A stretch of 64,000 bases of DNA, from assembly GCA_021810505.1 (NCBI GenBank), contig JAJZIR010000001.1:310001-374000 (forward strand). Direction: 5' to 3'. Each line of letters starts with the position of its first letter. The first letter of the stretch is position 1. Position numbers and translations under genes: made by a program. The stretch is from a bacterium. Lineage in GTDB: Bacteria > Deinococcota > Deinococci > Deinococcales > Deinococcaceae. The notes under the pieces are model-generated. The model was not told where the DNA came from and did no database searches. It was given only the letters and a program-made list of their open reading frames with translations. Of the stretch, positions 39,944 through 47,947 are shown piece after piece.

Positions 39944-41227
39944 ATGGCCAATTCCAGCGTCTTCTACCGGAGCGCCAGCCCCTATCCGGTAGCGGTCCGC
40001 GGGGCCGGGAGTTACCTGTGGGACGAGAGCGGCAAGCGCTACCTGGACGCCGCCTCCGGGGCGCTGGTCTGCAACCTGGGGCACGGCCTGACCCGGATCG
40101 CCGAGGCCATGGCGGCGCAGGCCAGGACGCTGCAGTACGTGCACGGCAGCCAGTTCAGCAGCGCCATCTACGAGCGCTACGCCGAGCGGCTCAGCCAGTT
40201 GGCCGGCGGCGGCTACCGCTTCTGGGCCTGCTCGGGGGGATCGGAGGCGGTGGAGAGCGCGATCAAGCTCGCCCGGCAATGGCAGGTCGAGCGGGGGGAG
40301 AGCGGGCGCTTCAAAGTGATCGCCAGGATGCCCAGCTACCACGGGGCCTCGCTGGGCGCGCTGGCTAGCTCTGGCATGGGCAGCAGGCGGGCGCTCTACA
40401 CTCCCCTGCTCAGGGAGGAGGCCTTCCCCAAGATTCCGGCCCCCGATCCGGCGCTGCCCGGCCTCCAGGACGCGGCCCAGCTGGAGGCCGAGGTGGAGCG
40501 CCAGGGAGAGGACCGCGTGGCCGCCTTCCTGGCCGAGACGGTGGTCGGAGCGGCCGACCCGGCCCTAGCCCCCGCCGAGGGGTACTTTCAGGAGATCGCG
40601 GCGATCTGCAGGCGGCACGGCCTGCTCTACATCGCCGACGAGGTGATGTGCGGGATGGGGCGCTGCGGCCAACCCATGGCCTTCTCCCGCTACGGTGTCC
40701 GGCCGGACGTAGTGGTTCTGGGCAAGGGGCTAGCGGCGGGCTACGCCCCCTTGGCCGGCATCCTGGTCAAGGAGGAGATCTTCGCGGAGCTGATGGCGGG
40801 CTCAGGGCGTTTTACGCACGGCTACACCTACTCCGGCCACCCGGTCAGCTTGGCGGCGGGCGAGGCGGTGCTGGACATCCTCTGGGAGGAAGAGCTGTTT
40901 GGGCGCGCTGGGGTGCTGGGAGCGCGCTTGGAACAAGGTCTGCGGCAGATCGGCGACCCCAGAGTCCTGAAGCTGCGCCGCGAGGGCTTGATGCTGGGCT
41001 TAGTCCTGGGGGACCCGGAGAGCGCCGGACCCTTCCCCAGGCCGGGCCTGGCTGCCCGGGTGGGGCGCGCGGCCATGGAGAGGGGTTTGATCGTCTACCC
41101 GGGGAGCGGCGCCGCCGACGGGACCAGGGGCGACCACCTGCTGCTCGGCCCTCCCTTCAACGCGACCGAGGGGGAAATCGACCTGATCTGCGAACTGCTG
41201 CAGAGTAGCCTGGCAGCCACCGCCTAG
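39944..41227 (+). CDS. Class III aminotransferase (omega-amino acid/diamine type)
   Basis: A 427-residue PLP-dependent aminotransferase with a shorter N-terminus than the paralogue at 34945-36306. It shows FWACSGGSEAVESAIKLAR, SYHGASLGALASSGMG, YIADEVMCGMGRCG and the lysine in VLGKGLAAGYAPLAG. The closest families are those annotated as beta-alanine- or diamine-pyruvate aminotransferases. It starts one base after the dehydrogenase stop and is the last gene of the Lrp-led operon. A substrate linked to lysine or beta-lysine is inferred from the locus. Confidence 0.87.
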   Translation: MANSSVFYRSASPYPVAVRGAGSYLWDESGKRYLDAASGALVCNLGHGLTRIAEAMAAQARTLQYVHGSQFSSAIYERYAERLSQLAGGGYRFWACSGGSEAVESAIKLARQWQVERGESGRFKVIARMPSYHGASLGALASSGMGSRRALYTPLLREEAFPKIPAPDPALPGLQDAAQLEAEVERQGEDRVAAFLAETVVGAADPALAPAEGYFQEIAAICRRHGLLYIADEVMCGMGRCGQPMAFSRYGVRPDVVVLGKGLAAGYAPLAGILVKEEIFAELMAGSGRFTHGYTYSGHPVSLAAGEAVLDILWEEELFGRAGVLGARLEQGLRQIGDPRVLKLRREGLMLGLVLGDPESAGPFPRPGLAARVGRAAMERGLIVYPGSGAADGTRGDHLLLGPPFNATEGEIDLICELLQSSLAATA

Positions 41228-41429
41228 CAAGCTTCTGAAAAGGGGCTGGTATCCCCCGCTGGGCCGGCAGGTCGCCGCTCTCCGGTCTGCGCACCCCAGC
41301 GAGGGGGCCTGGGGCAGGCAGCTAGACGGCCAGTCCGCACTCCTGCCGGGGAGCTCTACAGCGCTTTCCGATCCAGGGGGATGGGAGGCGTACAGGCGGA
41401 GGGCGGAAGAGCGGGAAGTAAAGAGGAGG

Positions 41430-41478
41430 GGGCTAGTTGGGGAGATGACTACGAGAAAGTCATCTCCCCAATTAGCCC
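41430..41478. terminator. Long hairpin (21-bp stem, 7-nt loop) between convergent genes
   Basis: Bases 41430-41450 pair with 41458-41478 with one G-T wobble and loop ACGAGAA. It lies 203 bases after the aminotransferase stop and 39 bases past the lipoprotein stop, so it may end both transcripts, but there is no clear T-run. I see nothing else in 41228-41516. Confidence 0.5.
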
Positions 41479-41516
41479 TTCAGTTGAAATAGGGCTGAGC
41501 TGCTAGGCTCTCCTCC

Positions 41517-42749
41517 TCACGGGATCACGGTGAGGAAAGTGGGGGAATTTAGCCCGTCGCTATAAGTGGGGCTGGTGAAGTCCGTAGAGCTGATCTCCGC
41601 TCCGGTAGACGGGTTGTAGGCGGTGATGGTGCTGCCGAGATTGTTCGCCGCGTACAGCCAGCCGGTCTGAGGGTCAAAGGCGAGGCCGACTGGGTTAGAC
41701 AGCCCGCTGCTGGCGGAGAAGCTGGAGCTGGGAACCTGCGCACCGGTAGCCGGGTCGTAGGCGGTGATGGTGGTGCTAAAGTTCGCCGCGTACAGCCAAC
41801 CGGTCTGAGGGTCGTAGGCGAGGCCTTGTGGACCAGATAGCCCGCGGGTAGCCTGGAAGCCCAGCTCCCTCCCGTGGGCGGTGTAGGCGGTGATGATATT
41901 GCTCCCACCATTGCTCACATACAGCGCCTGAGTCTCGCTGATGGTGGGGAGGGAGATAAGGGTGGAGCTGCCGCGGGTGAGCTCACTCCCCGAGCAGTTC
42001 CCTACCGCCAGGTAGAGGCTCTGGGCACTGGAGGGGTTAGAGCCGAAGGGGTGCAGAGCTCTCAGTTGGTACTCCCCTGAGCCAGCTGGGGTGACGCGGA
42101 GCTCCCCCGGATCCGAAGCGCACAGGGTGACTTGGGGAGCTCCCGCAGCCGACTGGAGGATCACACTCCCTGAGGCGTCCAGCAGGGTCAGGGTGAAGGT
42201 CTCCGGGAGGGTCTCAGCTGCAGCCAGGTCGTAGTTGGTGACCGAGCTGGGGGTAGAGGAGCTGTAAGTGGTCAGGATCAGACTGCTGCTTAGGGGAGTG
42301 AGCTGCGCGCTGGCTACCACCGCCCCCAAGGTGAGGGAGAGCTGGTTCATCTGCCCAGGGAGGATGGTCACCTGCTCAGTGGCGTAGGAGAGCAGGTGGC
42401 TGGCAGTGAAGTTACTGAAGCTGGAAGTGTCGTAGGTCTTCACCGTCAAGGGGTAGCTCCCCGGAGCTAAGGGGACGCGGATCTGGCAGGTGGTGACCCC
42501 CGAGCTGGTAGTGCAGTTCCCTCCCGAGACGGACAGGGAGTAGTCCACTGCAGAGCTACTCCCTGCCTGCAGGCTCAGCCCCTCGGTCCCGGAAGAGACG
42601 TACTGGGCTTGGACTCCGGAAGCTCTGTGGAAGGTCAGGTGCAGCTCGACCCCTTGGGGAGCGGCTGGCTGAGGAGCTAGGCTGGCGCAGCCGGCGAACA
42701 GCAGGGCGGTGAGGGGGAGGGTAACAGAGCTGAGCCAGCCTGATCGCAC
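41517..42749 (-). CDS. Surface lipoprotein with C-terminal propeller-type repeats
   Basis: A 410-residue exported lipoprotein. The signal peptide ends in the lipobox LFAGC (cysteine near residue 21), followed by a proline-rich linker. The middle holds Ser/Thr-rich beta-sandwich-like segments. The C-terminus has NHL/YncE-like repeats: LYVSNGGSNIITAYTAHG, then twice the pattern GLxxDPQTGWLYAAN...ITAY. Such repeats form beta-propellers used in binding. The GTG at 42749 is preceded by GGAGGTT. The substrate is unknown. It stands alone between convergent and co-directional genes. Confidence 0.82.
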   Translation of the reverse strand: MRSGWLSSVTLPLTALLFAGCASLAPQPAAPQGVELHLTFHRASGVQAQYVSSGTEGLSLQAGSSSAVDYSLSVSGGNCTTSSGVTTCQIRVPLAPGSYPLTVKTYDTSSFSNFTASHLLSYATEQVTILPGQMNQLSLTLGAVVASAQLTPLSSSLILTTYSSSTPSSVTNYDLAAAETLPETFTLTLLDASGSVILQSAAGAPQVTLCASDPGELRVTPAGSGEYQLRALHPFGSNPSSAQSLYLAVGNCSGSELTRGSSTLISLPTISETQALYVSNGGSNIITAYTAHGRELGFQATRGLSGPQGLAYDPQTGWLYAANFSTTITAYDPATGAQVPSSSFSASSGLSNPVGLAFDPQTGWLYAANNLGSTITAYNPSTGAEISSTDFTSPTYSDGLNSPTFLTVIP

Positions 42750-43005
42750 GCAACCTCCGTCTGGGCTCCTGGGGAAGGAGGAGCACCCCAGGACTAAGCC
42801 ACTACCCTAGCGAGCCCTCTGGGCACCCTGAAAGGAACCTGAGGGAAGAGTAAGCTGGACGGAGCTGGCCTGTCAATACCCTAGGATTGGCGCGAAGCCG
42901 AGTTAGGGCTGAGCCCTCGATCCGCGAGTATCCGCTGCCTATCGATAGCCGGATACGAGCAGCACAAAAAGAGCGCGAGTTCCTACCGGACCAGAGCGAG
43001 CTGCT

Positions 43006-43845
43006 TTAGCCTTGCAGGCCCTCCCCACGGCTGATCCCGCGGATGATCTGCTTTTGGACCAAGGCGTAGACCAGGATCAAGGGTAGGGTTGCCATCAGTC
43101 CAGCCGCCGACAGCCTGCGCCAGTCCACTGAGTGGGCTTGGGTCAGCCTGGCCACCGCAACCTCGATGGGCTGCACGTGGTGGCTGGTAGTCACGATCAG
43201 TGGCCATTGGAAAGAGTTCCAGCTACCGATGAAGATGTAGAGGGCGATGGTGAACAGGGTGGGCGCAGCCAGGGGCAGGGCTACCGACCAGAGGAAGCGC
43301 AGGTGCCCACAGCCGTCGATCCGGGCGGCGTCCCAGTAGCTAGACGGGAGCGATAGGAAAAACTGTCTGAGCAGGAAGATCCCGAACACCGAGACGCCGT
43401 AGGGCAGGATCTGGGCCCAGTAAGTGTTGAGCAGGCCGAGCAGGTGCAGGACGACGTAGTTGGGGATCAGCAGCGCCTCGGCTGGAATCATCAAGACCAA
43501 CAAGATCAGCACGAACAGCCGCTCCCGGAAGCCGAAGCGCAAGAAGCTGAGGGCGTAAGCAGCCAAGACGCTGGTAGCCAGGGCCAGAACGATGGTCGTA
43601 CCGGTGATGAAAGCGGTATTGAGGAAGTACATCGGCCAGCGGGCCATGCCCCAGACACGGGCGTAAGGAGAAAAATCGAAGTCGAGCAGCAGGTGGGTAG
43701 GAAAGGAAAAGACGTCGGCCCGGGTATCCAAGGAGGTCACCAAGGCGATGTACAGGGGAACCAAGAAGATCAGGGCCACTAGGGTGGCTAGGACCAACTG
43801 CAACCACCGGCTCCCCCTGCGCCGCACCGCCGGCAGGGCGCTCAT
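43006..43845 (-). CDS. Sugar ABC transporter permease, MalG type
   Basis: A 279-residue inner-membrane permease with six hydrophobic segments. The cytoplasmic EAA loop reads YWDAARIDGCGHLRFLWSVA, with the first Glu-Ala replaced by Asp. It pairs with the MalF-type permease just upstream to import a sugar delivered by the binding protein. The ATG at 43845 overlaps the upstream gene's stop as ATGA; the longer open frame to 44703 is a shadow of that gene. No ATPase gene is present, so a shared ATPase encoded elsewhere is expected, as is common for this family. Confidence 0.9.
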   Translation of the reverse strand: MSALPAVRRRGSRWLQLVLATLVALIFLVPLYIALVTSLDTRADVFSFPTHLLLDFDFSPYARVWGMARWPMYFLNTAFITGTTIVLALATSVLAAYALSFLRFGFRERLFVLILLVLMIPAEALLIPNYVVLHLLGLLNTYWAQILPYGVSVFGIFLLRQFFLSLPSSYWDAARIDGCGHLRFLWSVALPLAAPTLFTIALYIFIGSWNSFQWPLIVTTSHHVQPIEVAVARLTQAHSVDWRRLSAAGLMATLPLILVYALVQKQIIRGISRGEGLQG

Positions 43846-44765
43846 TGGTAGAAAACCCAGCGCTTGGAGAGCCAATTCTGAAACAGGGTCAAGCCCAGGA
43901 TCAGCAAGACCAGCAAGACCGCCATCGCGGCTGCGTAGGAGAAGTGGTAGTACTGGAAGGCAGTCTGATAGATCAAGAAGATCAGGGTGGTAGTAGCGTA
44001 CTCCGGCCCGCCCTGTCCGCCCGAGAGGGCGTAGATCTGGGAGAAAGCCTGCAGCGAACCGATGGTGGTGATGACCAGCAAGAAGAACAAGGTAGGGGTG
44101 AGCAGGGGCAGCGTGACTCGGAAAAAAATAGTCGCTGGGCCGGCACCGTCGATCTGGGCAGCTTCGCTGACCGACTTGGGCAACGAGGCCAAGGCGGCCA
44201 GGGCGATGATCATATCGAAGCCCAAACCGTGCCACAGCGTGTACATGGCCACCGCGGGCAAGGCCCAGGTCGGGCTCTGCATCCACTGGTGCACCGGCAA
44301 CCCCAACCAGGACATCAGGCTGTTGAGCAGGCCGTATTGGGGGTTGAAGATCCACAGCCAGCCGATGGCGGTAGCGATCACGGGAGTGATGTAGGGCAGC
44401 AGGATCAGCGTGCGCAAGAAACCTACGTACTTTCCAGGCCCGCAGAGCAGCTGGGCGAGCAGCAGAGCGCCGATCAGGGTCACCGGCACCATAATCAGCG
44501 CGTAGAGCAAGGTGTTGCGCAGGGCGGTCCAAAACAACGAGTAGCGCAGAGCGCTCCGGAAGTTGGTCAGACCGGCCCAAGTAGTCCCGATGCCCAGCAG
44601 GTGGTAGTGAAAGAAGCCCAAGCCCAGAGCCAGCAGGGCGGGGGCGTAGACGAATAGGATCAAGAGCAGGAGGGCGGGGGCCAAAAAAACTGCCGCCCGC
44701 CAACCATCCTTTTGCCGAGCCCGGGGTGTCCGCGCCGAGCGTACCCTAGCGGCTAGGCTCTCCAT
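43842..44765 (-). CDS. Sugar ABC transporter permease, MalF/UgpA type
   Basis: A 307-residue permease with six membrane segments (the first is AAVFLAPALLLLILFVYAP) and a standard EAA loop, SEAAQIDGAGPATIFFRVTL. It forms the transmembrane heterodimer with the product of the overlapping downstream gene. The ATG at 44765 lies 15 bases after the binding-protein stop with GGGAGGGAG before it. The gene order binding protein-MalF-MalG is typical for oligosaccharide or sugar-phosphate importers. Confidence 0.91.
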   Translation of the reverse strand: MESLAARVRSARTPRARQKDGWRAAVFLAPALLLLILFVYAPALLALGLGFFHYHLLGIGTTWAGLTNFRSALRYSLFWTALRNTLLYALIMVPVTLIGALLLAQLLCGPGKYVGFLRTLILLPYITPVIATAIGWLWIFNPQYGLLNSLMSWLGLPVHQWMQSPTWALPAVAMYTLWHGLGFDMIIALAALASLPKSVSEAAQIDGAGPATIFFRVTLPLLTPTLFFLLVITTIGSLQAFSQIYALSGGQGGPEYATTTLIFLIYQTAFQYYHFSYAAAMAVLLVLLILGLTLFQNWLSKRWVFYQ

Positions 44766-44780
44766 GCTCCCTCCCCCACA

Positions 44781-46043
44781 TCAACCGCGGAGCTTGCCGG
44801 AAAGGTAAGCGTTCCCGGTCTGGTTCATCTGGCGCAGGGCGGCGCCCACCCCGATCTGCCCGCGCAGAGCCTCCAGCAGGATCGCCTGCAGGGCGTTGCG
44901 GGCCGCGACGTAGTTGGCGGTCCTAGGCTTGTACCACCACTGCGCGGGATCGGAGAAACTGGCCGCCCAAGCCGGGTGAGCGCGGTAGAAGGGCCGCATC
45001 AGCTGGTAGACCGCGGGGCCCAAAGGGAGGTAGTTGGTGTGCGCGTTCCAGTAGGCGTTGACCTTGGGGCTGGAGAGCCACTTCATGAAAGTCCAAGCCG
45101 CCTGCTTCTGCGCTAGGCTACCGGTACCGAAGAGCACCAGCGAGGCGCCGTTGATCTCCTGGGAGGAAAAACCCGAGCTGCCCACCGGGTCGGGCAGACC
45201 GCCCATGTAGAATTTGCCTCCCACCGAGCCCTTATCGTAGGTGTAGCCGGCCGAAGCGTCGAAGAGCATCCCGACGTTCCCGGTTCCAAAGTCGAGTTGG
45301 TACTGGTATCCGGAGGTGAGGATCACCTCCCCGGATTTGACCCAGCCGCGCAGCATGGTCAGGGCCTGGCGCGCTCCGGCGTTGACCAGGTCGAAGCGGC
45401 GCCGGGGATGACCGGGAGCGAATACCCGGCCACCGTCCGCTCTGACGATATCGAAGAACTGGCGCAGCGCAGGGGTCCAGGCCGCGCCGTGGATCTGGTG
45501 ACCCAGAGCTGAGATCTTAGCCAGGTCGGCGCTGACCTGGCTCCAGCTGGCGGGGAGGTGGTGGATCCCAGCTCGTTTGAACAGGGAGGCGTTGTAGTAG
45601 ACCACCATGAGCGCCTTCTTTTCCAGAGGCATCTGGTACAGCTGGCCGCTGGAAGTGTGCATGTCCCTCCAGACCGCTGGGTAGTAGCGCTGGGCGATCT
45701 GGGCTGGGGTCAAGCCGTCCGCTCCGTGCACAAAGGGGCGCAGGTTCAGGATCGCCCCGGCCTGGGCCAGCTGCGGAACCACGTAAGAGGAGACCATCGC
45801 TAGATTGGGGGCCTGACCGGCTTCAAAAGCGGCCAAACCGCGCTTGGAGGCCCCGATGGCCCGGAAAGTCACGTGGATTGCGGGGTGGGTGCGGTTGAAC
45901 AGAGCCACCTCGGCCAGGACGGCCTTGTGGAGGGCACCCGAGCCGTGGCCAGCCCAGTAGCTGATCTGCACCGGGGCAGCCGCCGAGCTGGCGGCCAGAG
46001 TCAATACTGCGAGCGCGCTTAAGTTCTTGATTTTGGAATACAT
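44781..46043 (-). CDS. Sugar-binding protein of an ABC transporter (family 1)
   Basis: A 420-residue extracellular solute-binding protein. The signal peptide MYSKIKNLSALAVLTLAASS is followed by VQISYWAGHGSGALHKAV, the usual start of family-1 sugar-binding proteins. Other landmarks are KGLAAFEAGQAPNLAMVSSY and WTFMKWLSSPKVNAYWNAHT. I start at the ATG at 46043; in-frame starts further upstream (46070, 46157) would put non-signal sequence before the hydrophobic core. It leads the three-gene importer operon and diverges from the PIN-TRAM gene. The sugar cannot be told from sequence. Confidence 0.89.
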   Translation of the reverse strand: MYSKIKNLSALAVLTLAASSAAAPVQISYWAGHGSGALHKAVLAEVALFNRTHPAIHVTFRAIGASKRGLAAFEAGQAPNLAMVSSYVVPQLAQAGAILNLRPFVHGADGLTPAQIAQRYYPAVWRDMHTSSGQLYQMPLEKKALMVVYYNASLFKRAGIHHLPASWSQVSADLAKISALGHQIHGAAWTPALRQFFDIVRADGGRVFAPGHPRRRFDLVNAGARQALTMLRGWVKSGEVILTSGYQYQLDFGTGNVGMLFDASAGYTYDKGSVGGKFYMGGLPDPVGSSGFSSQEINGASLVLFGTGSLAQKQAAWTFMKWLSSPKVNAYWNAHTNYLPLGPAVYQLMRPFYRAHPAWAASFSDPAQWWYKPRTANYVAARNALQAILLEALRGQIGVGAALRQMNQTGNAYLSGKLRG

Positions 46044-46114
46044 GGCGTAAGTGTGCCGGCTCTGCGTCATGCGAGTGTCAGCCGAAAGGGCGCTCGCCCG
46101 AGCGAGCCAACCGC

Positions 46115-46120
46115 TATGCT
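46115..46120 (+). promoter_or_regulatory. -10 element TATGCT before the PIN-TRAM gene
   Basis: TATGCT lies eight bases before the ATG at 46129 and supports that start over the open frame from 46051. A short palindrome (CGCTCG-CC-CGAGCG, 46091-46104) lies between the two divergent genes. Confidence 0.5.
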
Positions 46121-46128
46121 GGGCGTGC

Positions 46129-47079
46129 ATGTCAGAGCGCGCGGGTCCGGCACTCACTTTGGGGTTGCTGCTGGGGCTGCTGGTCAGCTTGGCCTACGGG
46201 CGGCTGGACCCGGCGCAAGTGACCGCCCTGGTGGCCTGGGGGGGAGCTGGGGCGGCGGTCGGCTGGCAGTACGGCGGAGCCTTGCAGGGCTTTGCCCGCC
46301 GGCTGCGCGGGAGGTTCCCGGGCAAGCGGGCAGGGACAGCCGGCTTAGCCGCCCTGGCGGCCTCCGGGCTACTGGCGCTGTGGCTACCCGACCTCTGGCC
46401 GGCGGCAGCGCTGCTGGCCGCAGCCGGCTTCCTGGGTCTGCTGCTCGGCGACCCGGCGAGGAGCTCTCAGGCGGTGCACGGGTCAGCGGCAGGAGAGATC
46501 ATCCTCGACACCAACGTCTTGATCGACGGGCGGATCCTGGAGCTGTACCGCTTGGAGCTGCTGGGGGAACCCAGCCTGGTCACCGACGGGGTGCTGCGGG
46601 AGTTGCAGCACCTGGCCGATCACGCCGAGCCCTCCCGCCGCCAGAGGGGCAGGCGCGGGTTGGAAACCGCCCAGCGCCTGCAGGAGCTTGGCCGGCTGCG
46701 CACCCTGGACTGGGCGCCCGCCGGCGCGGCAGCCGTCGACGACCAGCTGCTGTTGCTGGCCAAATCCAGAGCCGCCCGGCTGGCCACCATCGATCAGCAG
46801 CTGGCCAGGGTCGCCGCCCTCAGCGGCGTCCGAGTCCTCAACCTCCAGGAGATCGCGCTGGCGCTGCGCTCCCAGCTGCAGCCGGGAGACCGGCTGCTGG
46901 TCCACGTCTCCAAGGCGGGAACCCAGGCCGGCCAGGGCGTGGCGTATCTGGAAAACGGCACCATGGTCATCGTCGAGAACGGCTGGCCGGCCGAGCAGGA
47001 TCCCCTACCGGTCATCCTGACCAGGCAGCTGCAGACCGCCGCCGGAAGGGTGGTCTTCGCCAGAAAAGAGCGGGACTAG
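46129..47079 (+). CDS. Membrane PIN-TRAM domain protein (YacL-like)
   Basis: A 316-residue protein. About four hydrophobic segments fill the first 110 residues (LTLGLLLGLLVSLAYG, AAALLAAAGFLGLLLG). A PIN nuclease domain follows (EIILDTNVLIDGRI near 120, LVTDGVLRELQHLAD, and the acidic AAVDDQLLLLAK and ATIDQQLARVA). The C-terminal TRAM domain is LVHVSKAGTQAGQGVAYLEN. The architecture is that of the widespread YacL-like proteins, thought to act in RNA processing. The gene ends one base before the convergent uppP stop. Confidence 0.9.
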   Translation: MSERAGPALTLGLLLGLLVSLAYGRLDPAQVTALVAWGGAGAAVGWQYGGALQGFARRLRGRFPGKRAGTAGLAALAASGLLALWLPDLWPAAALLAAAGFLGLLLGDPARSSQAVHGSAAGEIILDTNVLIDGRILELYRLELLGEPSLVTDGVLRELQHLADHAEPSRRQRGRRGLETAQRLQELGRLRTLDWAPAGAAAVDDQLLLLAKSRAARLATIDQQLARVAALSGVRVLNLQEIALALRSQLQPGDRLLVHVSKAGTQAGQGVAYLENGTMVIVENGWPAEQDPLPVILTRQLQTAAGRVVFARKERD

Positions 47080-47080
47080 C

Positions 47081-47917
47081 CTACCGGATAGCGGACAGGC
47101 CGACCACCGCGACCGCCAGGGTGATCAGGGCGATGATCAGGGTAGCTACCGAGGTCCTGAGCCGGGAGGCGATCCGCAGGACCGCGCCGATGGTCAGGAA
47201 GCTCACCACGGCAGCGACCAGCAGCATCAAGACGGTATCGCCCACGCCCAGGGCGTGCACCGCGCGCACCCCCCCGTGCGAGAGCAGCGGGACGCCGGCG
47301 GCGCCCAGCAGGGCCACCACGTCCAGCATGAAAGACAGCCGGAGCGCCTCGGCGGCCGAGTAGCCCATGGCCAGCAGCGGCGTCACCGTGACCCCGCTGC
47401 GGCTCATCCCAGGCAGGGCCGCCAGGCCCTGCAAGCCGCCCACCAGCGCCGAGGGCCAAGAGGCCGGAATCCCCTGGCGGCCGGCTCCCCCCGCGCGGAC
47501 CAGCCGCTCCTTGCGGGCGGACAGCCAGGCGGTCAGGAGCAGCAGCAGGCCGACAGCCAGCATGGCTAGCGATCCACCCGTCACCGACAGCAGGTGCTTG
47601 GCCGCCTCGTAGATGGGGATACCGACGATTCCGGTGGCCAGCGTAGCTAGGAAGACGAAGCGGAAGAGCTGGGCGTCCTGGCCGCTGCCGAAGGGGTGCA
47701 GGAGACCCCGGAGCACCGCCAGGGCCTCGCGGCGAAAGTAGTACAGGGCCGCGAAGAAGGAGCCGAAGTTGGCGATCAACCCGATGGCGTAGGCCTGGCT
47801 GATCGGCATCCCGGCTCCAGCCAGGACCAAGAGGTTCATCGTCTTGCTGCTGACCGGAAGCCACTCGATCAGGCCCTGCAGGATACCGACCAGCAGAGCC
47901 AAGGGAAGGTGCGCCAT
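47081..47917 (-). CDS. uppP: Undecaprenyl-diphosphatase
   Basis: A 278-residue inner-membrane phosphatase that recycles undecaprenyl pyrophosphate to the lipid carrier of cell-wall synthesis and confers bacitracin tolerance. The two signature motifs are GLIEWLPVSSKT near residue 20 and LPGMSRSG near 170, in a set of about eight hydrophobic helices. I start at the ATG at 47917 because TATGCT lies seven bases upstream; the alternative ATG at 47929 falls inside that -10 element. Confidence 0.95.
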   Translation of the reverse strand: MAHLPLALLVGILQGLIEWLPVSSKTMNLLVLAGAGMPISQAYAIGLIANFGSFFAALYYFRREALAVLRGLLHPFGSGQDAQLFRFVFLATLATGIVGIPIYEAAKHLLSVTGGSLAMLAVGLLLLLTAWLSARKERLVRAGGAGRQGIPASWPSALVGGLQGLAALPGMSRSGVTVTPLLAMGYSAAEALRLSFMLDVVALLGAAGVPLLSHGGVRAVHALGVGDTVLMLLVAAVVSFLTIGAVLRIASRLRTSVATLIIALITLAVAVVGLSAIR

Positions 47918-47924
47918 GGAGCGC

Positions 47925-47930
47925 AGCATA
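47925..47930 (-). promoter_or_regulatory. -10 element TATGCT, leaderless transcript for uppP
   Basis: TATGCT on the minus strand is seven bases before the uppP ATG at 47917. Confidence 0.55.
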
Positions 47931-47947
47931 GCAGCGTGCAGCGCAGG

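Noticed and set aside
47918-47929. Earlier uppP start at 47929
   Set aside because: That ATG is part of the TATGCT -10 element, so it would not be in a leaderless transcript; 47917 is preferred.
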